This document shows positions 36,685-43,658 of a DNA stretch of 63,236 nucleotides, piece after piece. Source of the stretch: Isosphaera sp. (GTDB lineage: Bacteria > Planctomycetota > Planctomycetia > Gemmatales > Gemmataceae); assembly GCA_013822345.1 (NCBI GenBank), contig PNKH01000035.1, positions 1 through 63,236 on the forward strand. Direction: 5' to 3'. The notes under the pieces were generated by a model. The model ran no database searches. It saw nothing but the letters and a program-made list of their open reading frames with translations, and had not been told where the DNA came from. Position numbers and translations under genes: made by a program. Position 1 is the stretch's first letter. Each line of letters starts with the position of its first letter.

Positions 36685-38940
36685 TCACTTCGGCTCGGGG
36701 AAGGTGATCCGCCGCGGCTTCTCCTGGTACTCCTTCCACAGCTCCAGCCACCGCTTCTCCAGCTCGTCCCGCCGCGGCCCCTGCAGGTCCTTCGCCGCCG
36801 CGTACCGCCGCTTCCGCTGCGGCCCGCCGTCGAACCCGAGCGCCCCCTCCAGCTCGATCACCCGGTACAGGTCGCGCCGCACCAACTCCACGTCGCCGGC
36901 CAGGTGGTTCGCGTACGCGCTCAGGAACCACGCCGCCGCGTCGTTCGGGTTGTGCAGGACGGCCGCGTCCACCCAGTCGCGGGCCTTCGCCGCGTCCCCC
37001 TTCGCCAGGTGACCGGCCCCCACCCCGGCCCCCAGCGCCCCCGTCTCGGCACTCGGCACCTGGGCGGCGTCCACCGGCCGCAGCACCACCGGCCGGCCCT
37101 TCGGCAGCCGCCGCCCGTAGTACCCCGGGTCGGTCGCGATCAGCTCACGCAGCTTCGCCGCCGCGGCCGGGTCGGGGCGGCCGACCATCTGGGCGTCGAA
37201 CACGAGGGTCTGGCCCGGCGCTTTCGGGTCGGCCGACGCCTCGTACCGGGCCGCGGTCACCCGGATGCCGTCGAAGGTGGGGTCGGCGGGGGCGACGCGG
37301 CGGACCCGCTCGACCAGCTTCCCCATCGGGATCACCTCCAGGTCCGGGGCGGCCGGCGGGGTCGGGGCGAAGTACGCCTTCCACGCCGCGTCGCCCTTCA
37401 GCCCGGCCAGGTATCCGGCGAACGCCTTCTTCTGCCCTTCCGAGTCGGCCACCCCGCGGACGGTGTACTCGTTCTTCTCGTTGAAGAACCCGCGCTCCAC
37501 CAGCAGGGCCGACCACTTCCGGTCCTCGGTGGTGACCGTCTGGAGGTGCCGGGTCAGCGACCCCGGCAGCGCCGCGAACGTCGCCGCCGGGGCCGGGTCC
37601 TTCGCCGCCGGCACCGCCTTCCCGGCCCGGACGGCGAACTCCTTCCGCACCGCCGCCTCGACCGCCGCGGCGTCCGGGGCCTCGGCCGCCAGCGTCAGCC
37701 GGCCGTCCCCGTCGAAGTGCAGCCGGGCGAGCCGGACGTCGTCGAACGGGCTCCCGGCCAGCCACGTCCGGAGGTCGGCGAGCAGTTCGCGGACCTTCAC
37801 CCGCTCCAGCCCCGCGACCGACACCCCGCCGTCCACGAGCCGCCGCCACCCGGGGTCGGCGTCCGACCCGGTGGCGGCGTCTACGGCCGCCTTTCCCAGT
37901 GCCGCCGTCCCGGCCGCGCCGAGGCCGGGCTCCAGCCCGGCGAGGGTGAGTCGGCCGTCCGGGCCGAACCCCGACCGGGCGTCGACCCGGACGCCGTCGA
38001 GTTCCGGGCGGGTGGCCACGACCTTCTGGATCGCCGCGGCCGGGTCCGGCACCCGCGACGTATCGGCGGTCAGCCCGAGGGCGACGGTCGCCGTCTTCCG
38101 CCCGAGGCCGACCGCCGCCCCCGCCTTCTCCAGCACGTCGGTCAGCCCGGCCTCCTCCGCCGCGGTCGGGGCCGCCGTCCCGAGCGTCAGCCCGGACACC
38201 CCGACCGTCCACCCCTGCCCGGCCGGGTCGTCCTTCGTCACCGCCCCCGGCTTCACCTCGTTCGCCACCCGGCCGACGCGGAACCGGGTCAGCCCGGCCT
38301 TGTGCAACTCCGCCTGCACGGCGGCCGGGGCGAGCGGCCAGGCGACCGCCGTCAGCTTGTCGAGGACGACATCCGGCTTCCCGCCGGGCCGGGCCGCCGC
38401 CGGGTGCTTCGCCAACACCGTCCCGACCGCCGCCGCGAGCCACTTCTCGGTCTCGGGCCGCTTGCCGCGGAACCCGCCGAGCACCAGCCGGCCGTCGGCG
38501 TCGAACCAGGCGTCGTCGAGCTTCAGCTCGTCCGCCGGCCCACCGGCCTTCGCCGCCTCGACCTGGAGCAGGACGTTCGGCATCTGGTCGCCCGGCAGGG
38601 CGTCGGGGTAGGCGAAGTCGGTGACGGCCGTGTCCCCGGTCACCTTCTGAACGGCCGCCTCGATCTTCTTGTGGGCGGCCTCGACCTGGTCCTTCTGGTC
38701 GGCGGCGGTCGCCCCGCGGGCGAGCACCACCCCGGTCACCACCACCCGCTTCTTGTCGGCCGCGAACCCGTCGACCCGGACGCGCCGCCCGGCCGGGTCG
38801 GCGGCCAGCTCCTTGCGGACGGCGGCGAGTTTGGCGGCGGCCTTGTCGGCGACGGCCTTGGCCGCCGGGTCGTCCTGGGCCGGGGCGTAGAGTGCGGGTG
38901 CGAGTGCGAGTGTGAGGGAAGCCAGGAGGCGCGCGAACAT
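36685..38940 (-). CDS. Exported repeat protein of unknown function (BON-like units, TPR-like C-terminus)
   Basis: The protein has 751 residues with a signal peptide (MFARLLASLTLALAPALYAPA). The body consists of repeated units in which a strand with DGRLxLxG (FDADGRLVLGG, FGPDGRLTLAG, FDGDGRLTLAA) is followed by a helix and a second strand, recalling BON-type alpha/beta repeats that bind membranes. The end (GDAAKARDWVDAAVLHNPNDAAAWFLSAYANH) is TPR-like. It lies 19 bases after the PP2C-like gene and therefore within the same transcription unit. No catalytic motif was found. Confidence 0.7.
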   Translation of the reverse strand: MFARLLASLTLALAPALYAPAQDDPAAKAVADKAAAKLAAVRKELAADPAGRRVRVDGFAADKKRVVVTGVVLARGATAADQKDQVEAAHKKIEAAVQKVTGDTAVTDFAYPDALPGDQMPNVLLQVEAAKAGGPADELKLDDAWFDADGRLVLGGFRGKRPETEKWLAAAVGTVLAKHPAAARPGGKPDVVLDKLTAVAWPLAPAAVQAELHKAGLTRFRVGRVANEVKPGAVTKDDPAGQGWTVGVSGLTLGTAAPTAAEEAGLTDVLEKAGAAVGLGRKTATVALGLTADTSRVPDPAAAIQKVVATRPELDGVRVDARSGFGPDGRLTLAGLEPGLGAAGTAALGKAAVDAATGSDADPGWRRLVDGGVSVAGLERVKVRELLADLRTWLAGSPFDDVRLARLHFDGDGRLTLAAEAPDAAAVEAAVRKEFAVRAGKAVPAAKDPAPAATFAALPGSLTRHLQTVTTEDRKWSALLVERGFFNEKNEYTVRGVADSEGQKKAFAGYLAGLKGDAAWKAYFAPTPPAAPDLEVIPMGKLVERVRRVAPADPTFDGIRVTAARYEASADPKAPGQTLVFDAQMVGRPDPAAAAKLRELIATDPGYYGRRLPKGRPVVLRPVDAAQVPSAETGALGAGVGAGHLAKGDAAKARDWVDAAVLHNPNDAAAWFLSAYANHLAGDVELVRRDLYRVIELEGALGFDGGPQRKRRYAAAKDLQGPRRDELEKRWLELWKEYQEKPRRITFPEPK

Positions 38941-38959
38941 GGGTGCCCTCGCGGGGTGG

Positions 38960-40657
38960 TCAGTCGTCGGCGTACGGGTCGTCCGAGCCGGACGCGTCAG
39001 CGACGGTCTGCTCCGGCGGCTCGGGTTCGCTCGGCGGACCGTCGCTGACGCGTCCGGCTCGGACGGAAGGGGCGACGGCGAGGACGACGAGGGTGCAGTC
39101 GTCGTTCACCATGTCGTTCGCCCGGCGCAGGGCGTCGAGGTCGGCCCGCCACGCCGCCTCGTCGACCGTCTCGAAGTGGCCCCAGTCCACCCCGCCGGCG
39201 CTCTTCAGCAGCCGGGCGGCGACGGCGTCGGTCGCCAGGAAGAACCGGTCGCCGGGCCGGCACTCGCCGGCCGCCGCCAGCGGCAGCGTCTTGTACCCCG
39301 GGTTCGACCGGACCAGCAGCGGGGCGCTGCCGAACTGGTCCGCCGCGACCACCGGGAACGTGGCGACCAGGTCGCCGCCGCGGACCCAGAACAGGGTCGC
39401 GTCCCCGACCGCCGCCGCCCGCCACGGCCGAGCCCCGTCGTCCCGCGCCGGCCCGACCTCCAGCCCCAACAGCGTCGCCGCCGCCCCGACCGAGTCGACC
39501 TTCGCCTTCTTGGACCAGTTCAGATTGTCGTAGTCGATGCCGGCCCGCCACTCCGCCCGCAACCCGTCCACCCACGCCGCCAGCGCCGCCGGGTCGCGCA
39601 CCTCCGGCCGGGTGGCGACGAACGCCGCGGCCAGGCGGTCGGCCCACGCCCGGCAGTAGATGCCGGTGCTCGCCCCGTCGGCGACCGCGGCCACCCCGCC
39701 GGCCGGGTCGGACGCGAACGCGTCCTCCCACTGCTCCGGCGTGTTCCCCATCTTCTCGGCCCACAGCCCGCGCGCCGCCGCCGGGTCGAACCGACCGGCG
39801 TCGGGGTCGGCCCACCCGCCCGGGTCCCCGACCGGGGCGAGGTCGAACAGCGCGCTCCACACGTCGGCGAGGGTCCAGTCGTTGACCGACACCGCCCGCC
39901 GGGCCGGCCGCCCGCCGTCCTCCGCCGGCAGCTCCGCCGACACCGCGAACAGCCCGGCCCACGGCCCCGGCAGCGCGTCGCCCCACCCGCCGGCCAGCGT
40001 CGGCTCGACCCCCGGGGCGAACCCGACATGCAAGAGGCGGGCCGGGCCGTACGCGGTGGCGAGGAGCCCGAGCGACCGGGCGACCCGGGCGTAGTCGGCG
40101 TCCAGCCCTTCGCCGGCGGTGAGGTGGACGACGACCGGCGGGCGGGCCAGGTACCGGCCGGTCAGCCAGACCGCGACCAGCCGATACGCCTCGGCCAGCG
40201 CCGCGGCGGCGGGGGCGGTCCCGTCGCACCCGGCCGGGGCGGTCCACTTCCGCGGGTCGCCGTCGCGGCCCCGCGGGTCGACCGGGCGGTCGACCAGCCC
40301 GGCGAGCGGCACCGGCCGGGCCGCGTCCGCCCCGGGGAGGAGGGGGACGAACTGCACCGCCCCGGCCTCGTCCGCCCGATACCCGAGGACGGCCACGTCG
40401 AGCGGCACCGGATACCCGGCCGCGGCGGTGTTGACGAGTCCTTCGATCAGCTCGTCGGCGAGGAACCGGGCGGCGACGGCCCCGGGCACGTCGCGGACCT
40501 CGGGGTCGCCGTCCGGCGGGTGGCGGTGGGCGAACCAGACCCGGGCGTCCTCGCCCATCCCGGCGGACAGGGCGGTGAGGATCACCAGGCACCCGGGCGG
40601 CGCGTCGGCGGTCGGGTCGTCCATCAGGGGTCCTGTCGCGTCGCCCGCACCGGTCAC
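38960..40657 (-). CDS. Degenerate vWA domain fused to PP2C-type protein phosphatase
   Basis: The protein has 565 residues from a GTG at 40657 that overlaps the upstream stop (GTGA); an ATG at 40624 is the alternative start. The first 240 residues align by pattern with the neighbouring vWA protein (LDVAVLGYRADEAGAVQFV against FDVGLVGYTTDPNGVAVVK), but the MIDAS motif is lost (ALSAG in place of DQSNS). The second half is PP2C-like: WEDAF, VADGAST, AAVGDATLFWV and NDDCTLVVL carry the metal-binding Asp residues. It would dephosphorylate Ser/Thr targets. The last 30 residues are encoded by a palindrome. Confidence 0.75.
   Translation of the reverse strand: MTGAGDATGPLMDDPTADAPPGCLVILTALSAGMGEDARVWFAHRHPPDGDPEVRDVPGAVAARFLADELIEGLVNTAAAGYPVPLDVAVLGYRADEAGAVQFVPLLPGADAARPVPLAGLVDRPVDPRGRDGDPRKWTAPAGCDGTAPAAAALAEAYRLVAVWLTGRYLARPPVVVHLTAGEGLDADYARVARSLGLLATAYGPARLLHVGFAPGVEPTLAGGWGDALPGPWAGLFAVSAELPAEDGGRPARRAVSVNDWTLADVWSALFDLAPVGDPGGWADPDAGRFDPAAARGLWAEKMGNTPEQWEDAFASDPAGGVAAVADGASTGIYCRAWADRLAAAFVATRPEVRDPAALAAWVDGLRAEWRAGIDYDNLNWSKKAKVDSVGAAATLLGLEVGPARDDGARPWRAAAVGDATLFWVRGGDLVATFPVVAADQFGSAPLLVRSNPGYKTLPLAAAGECRPGDRFFLATDAVAARLLKSAGGVDWGHFETVDEAAWRADLDALRRANDMVNDDCTLVVLAVAPSVRAGRVSDGPPSEPEPPEQTVADASGSDDPYADD
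38981..39064. repeat. Palindrome, GTCCGAGCCGGACGCGT family, inside coding sequence
   Basis: Perfect 28-bp arms at 38981-39008 and 39037-39064. It lies within the 3' end of the vWA-PP2C gene and supplies its C-terminal residues ([10 protein letters not shown] onward), so the element was tolerated as a protein extension. Confidence 0.92.
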
Positions 40658-41088
40658 ACGTACAGGGCGTCGTCACCCGGGGTCGCCGCCCGGGCGCGAC
40701 CCGCGAAGCCGGCGTAGAAGAACGGGATGTTGTCCGCCTCGTCGCCGGTCAGCCGGCCGCGCACCTTGTCCCAGGTGATCATCGCCACCCGGAAGGCCGG
40801 CTCCCCGACGACCAGGACGGGCTGGGCGCGCCGGTCGAACCAGGCGTACCGCCCGCCGAACTCCCGCCGCCCGACTTCGAGGACGTAGCACCCGAAGTCC
40901 TGGACCACGCCGTCGAGTTGGTCGTCCGTGAGTTCGCCCCGGGCGGCGGCGAGTTCGCCCAACACCTTCTCGACGGCCGCGAGGCTCCGTTCCGAGTAGT
41001 CCAGGTCCGCCGGCCCGAAGCCCCAGTAGGCGGACGCCTCCGCCGCGTTCGCGGCCGCGCCGGCGATGTCCTGGTCGAATTCGCTCAT
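40654..41088 (-). CDS. Small protein of unknown function between vWA and PP2C genes
   Basis: The protein has 144 residues. A helical start is followed by DLDYSERSLAAVEKVLGEL, then DFGCYVLEVGRREFGGRYAWF and VAMITWDKVRGRLTGDEADNIPFFYAGF. The GCYVLEVxRRxFGG block looks like a conserved motif of a soluble alpha/beta domain, but I cannot name the family. It is separated by 7 bases from the upstream vWA gene and overlaps the downstream phosphatase gene by 4 bases, so the three are almost certainly co-translated and likely form one module. Confidence 0.78.
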   Translation of the reverse strand: MSEFDQDIAGAAANAAEASAYWGFGPADLDYSERSLAAVEKVLGELAAARGELTDDQLDGVVQDFGCYVLEVGRREFGGRYAWFDRRAQPVLVVGEPAFRVAMITWDKVRGRLTGDEADNIPFFYAGFAGRARAATPGDDALYV

Positions 41089-41095
41089 GGCCCGG

Positions 41096-41992
41096 TCACC
41101 GCAGGTGCGGCGGGAGGGTCGCGGCGGCCACCACCTGGGTGCCGACGTTCAGCAGCTTCAGCAGGCTGACCGCGTCCGCGTTGAACGCCATCGCCTTGCA
41201 CCCGAGCGGGGCCGAGATCCCCTTCACCTCGGCCATGTGCCGGAGCTTGTCCGGGAGCACGCTCGACATGGTGAACAGGTCCCGGGCGTACTCGTCCGGG
41301 AGCATCGCGTCGGTCGCCGGCAGGAACACCGGCTGGGCGTCCCGCCCGGACAGGTGGCAGTTGAACAGGAGCACGCTCCCGTCCCCGGTGGCGAGGTTCT
41401 TCAGGTCCTCGGCGAACGGCCGCGGGTCCCCGTCGGTCGGCTCCCCGTCGGTCAGGTTGATGACCATCGGGGGGAAGCTCCCGGGGTGGGTCTCGGCCCA
41501 CCCGCGGACCACGAGGTTGACGTACCCGAACGCCTCGCACATCGGGGTGCCGAACATCTCCCCGGCCGCCGGCGGGCGGTACCAGACCGGGAACGCCACC
41601 TCCCGCACCACCTCCGACAGCCCGCCCGCCCCGTCGTCCACGAACTCCTTCTTCTGCCGCCGCTCCACCTCCAGCGGGTTGTCGTACAGGTCGGCGATGC
41701 TCACCAGGTCGCGGCCCTCCAGGGCCCCCTGGAACAGCGGCTTGACGACCGCCACCCCGTTCGGGTCGGTGGTGTACCCGACCAGCCCGACGTCGAAGTA
41801 GTTCCGCGGCTTCTCCTCCCCCTTCTCGCAGCTGGTGATCAGCTCGGCGAAGAACCGGTTGATCGCGGTCGCCACGGTGTCCAGCTTCGCCCGCTGGGTG
41901 CCGGCGATCCCGTCGAGCATCGAGTTCGACTGGTCGACCATGAACACGATGCACCCGGGGTTGGCCCGGTCGATCTGCATGTCGTACGGCAC
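41096..41992 (-). CDS. Soluble vWA-domain protein with intact MIDAS
   Basis: The protein has 298 residues, nearly all one vWA domain. The metal site is complete: DQSNS at 20-24 in FMVDQSNSM, Thr in FGTPMCEA, and Asp in INLTDGEPTDGD. The layout, with SCEKGEE and YFDVGLVGY, resembles TerY-type vWA proteins that occur with a PP2C phosphatase and a kinase. It probably serves as a Mg2+-dependent adaptor linking kinase, phosphatase and GTPase. There is no signal peptide or membrane span. Confidence 0.85.
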   Translation of the reverse strand: MPYDMQIDRANPGCIVFMVDQSNSMLDGIAGTQRAKLDTVATAINRFFAELITSCEKGEEKPRNYFDVGLVGYTTDPNGVAVVKPLFQGALEGRDLVSIADLYDNPLEVERRQKKEFVDDGAGGLSEVVREVAFPVWYRPPAAGEMFGTPMCEAFGYVNLVVRGWAETHPGSFPPMVINLTDGEPTDGDPRPFAEDLKNLATGDGSVLLFNCHLSGRDAQPVFLPATDAMLPDEYARDLFTMSSVLPDKLRHMAEVKGISAPLGCKAMAFNADAVSLLKLLNVGTQVVAAATLPPHLR

Positions 41993-42029
41993 GGGACGCT
42001 CCTCGGGAGGGGTGACGTGGCGAGGGTCG

Positions 42030-42088
42030 GTGGGGCAGGCATTCCTGCCTGCCCGACCCGGAGGCAGGCAGGAATGCCTGCCCCACCG
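42030..42088. repeat. Intergenic inverted repeat (25-bp arms)
   Basis: Arms 42030-42054 and 42064-42088 (GGTGGGGCAGGCATTCCTGC and complement) are perfect. It fills the gap between the helical membrane protein and the vWA gene, and could dampen read-through. Confidence 0.9.
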
Positions 42089-42089
42089 G

Positions 42090-43568
42090 TCAACGGGCGT
42101 CGAACAGCCGGGGGTGCCGCTCGGCCGCGGCCGCCACGGCCGACAGCCGGGTCCACAGCCTCGCCGGGGGGGTCTGGCCCGCGGGGGCGACCCCGACCAG
42201 CTCGTCCGCCAGCTTCCGCCGCTGCTCCTGCTGTTCTACCGGCTTCCCGTCACCCTCGCACGCCTTTTTCAGCCGCCCCACCTCGGCCGGCGACCACGCG
42301 GTGACGGTCGCGCGGGCGGCCGTGTAGTCGGCCGCCACCTGGCTCTTCGCGGTCGGCTTCAGCACCTCGGCCCGGCCGGAGCTGCTCGGCCGGTCGCCGC
42401 GCCACCGGAGGCGGGCGAACTCCGGGAACGCCTTGGCGAAGTTGAACTCGGTCAGCCCGCCCGGCAGGTCGGACAGCTTCTTCGGGTCCGGGTTGTCCTT
42501 CGACGCGTACTCGACGGTGACCGCCGCCCGCGGGATCGGCTCGCCCTCGACCAGCACCACATCGTCGAGCTTCGCGGCCGCCGGCAGGGAGGCGGCGCAG
42601 AACTCCCGCACCTTCCGCCGGATCAGCGCCCGGTCGGCGTCCGCCTGGGTCCGGTCGAACTGGGCCTGCACCTTCGGGAACCAGGCGGCGGCCTTGTCCG
42701 GGTCGGTGAACAGGTCCGGCTCGGCGAACAGGCTCAACAGCTCCTCCCGGGCGGCGCTCTCCACCGCCGCGACCGCGGCCGCCGCCCGCGACTTCTCCAC
42801 CTCGTCCGGCAGGGTCAGCCCGTCGGCCCGGGCCTGGGCGGCGACCCGGTCCAGCTCCGCCAGCTGCGCCTTCACCTGCCCGAGCGGGTCGCGGACCGCG
42901 TCGAGCCGCGGCGGGTCGAGCGGGAGCGGGGCGTCGAGCGCCCGGGTGTACGGCCCGACCGCAGCCGCCGCCAGGGTGGAGACGAGCTTCGCCCGGACCC
43001 GCACCCGCCACCCGGCGACCAGCCGCTTACTCTTGAACGCGGACGCGTGGTCGGCGTAAGCGGCGAGGAGGGCGGCGAATTGTCCCAGGGCCGCGTCCGC
43101 CTCCGCCTTCCCGCCGACCGCCGGGAACCCGTCCCCGAGCCAGTCGTCGAGCTTCCCGGCCGCGGCCGCCAGCTCCCTCCGCTCCTCGCCCCACTTCCGG
43201 TACAGGGGGGCCAGCCCGCCGGCGTACTTCGGGTCGGCCGGGTCGGCGAGGAACGTCCCCAGGTCGGCCAGGGCGGTCGCCCGGGCGGCGGCGGCGGTCG
43301 CGGCCGCCGTCAGGTCCTTGTCGGCGACCGCGTCCCCGGCCACGGTCCGGCGGTACTGGAGGATGTCCGCCCCGACCCGCCGGGCCTCGTCCGCCGCCGC
43401 CCCGGCCTTGGCCTTCGCGGCCGCCAGCTGCTCGGCCGGGGCCGCCTTGGCCGGCGGCGGGGGCGCGGCCGCGCCGGCCCGGGTCGCCGCCCACACCTGC
43501 CACGCGGCGTACAGGGCGAACGGGACCGCCAGCAGCAGGATGACCGCCCCGCTCCGCAACCGGGACAT
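42090..43568 (-). CDS. Membrane-anchored helical protein of unknown function
   Basis: The protein has 492 residues; the ATG at 43568 has GGAGG seven bases upstream, better spaced than the in-frame GTG at 43574. One N-terminal span (VILLLAVPFALYAAWQVWA) is followed by an alanine-rich, largely helical body with proline-poor heptad stretches (EQLAAAKAKAGAAADEARRV) and a mixed C-terminal domain (VTVEYASKDNPDPKKLSDLPGG, FNFAKAFPEFARLRWRGDRP). No catalytic motif is visible. Its position between the GAP1-like gene and the vWA gene suggests a structural component of the same complex. Confidence 0.75.
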   Translation of the reverse strand: MSRLRSGAVILLLAVPFALYAAWQVWAATRAGAAAPPPPAKAAPAEQLAAAKAKAGAAADEARRVGADILQYRRTVAGDAVADKDLTAAATAAAARATALADLGTFLADPADPKYAGGLAPLYRKWGEERRELAAAAGKLDDWLGDGFPAVGGKAEADAALGQFAALLAAYADHASAFKSKRLVAGWRVRVRAKLVSTLAAAAVGPYTRALDAPLPLDPPRLDAVRDPLGQVKAQLAELDRVAAQARADGLTLPDEVEKSRAAAAVAAVESAAREELLSLFAEPDLFTDPDKAAAWFPKVQAQFDRTQADADRALIRRKVREFCAASLPAAAKLDDVVLVEGEPIPRAAVTVEYASKDNPDPKKLSDLPGGLTEFNFAKAFPEFARLRWRGDRPSSSGRAEVLKPTAKSQVAADYTAARATVTAWSPAEVGRLKKACEGDGKPVEQQEQRRKLADELVGVAPAGQTPPARLWTRLSAVAAAAERHPRLFDAR

Positions 43569-43599
43569 CGTCACACCTCCCCCGTTCCGCGGCTCAGGG

Positions 43600-43632
43600 C
43601 TTCACCTCTCCCCAGCGGGGAGAGGTGAAGAC
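43600..43632. repeat. Single CCTCTCCCC hairpin
   Basis: CTTCACCTCTCCCC and its complement pair around AGC. It is one half of the composite palindromes at 33.6, 36.5 and 46.6 kb, and sits in the 90-base gap between two cluster genes. Confidence 0.85.
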
Positions 43633-43658
43633 AAGAACCCGCCCTCCGGGCGGCCGCG

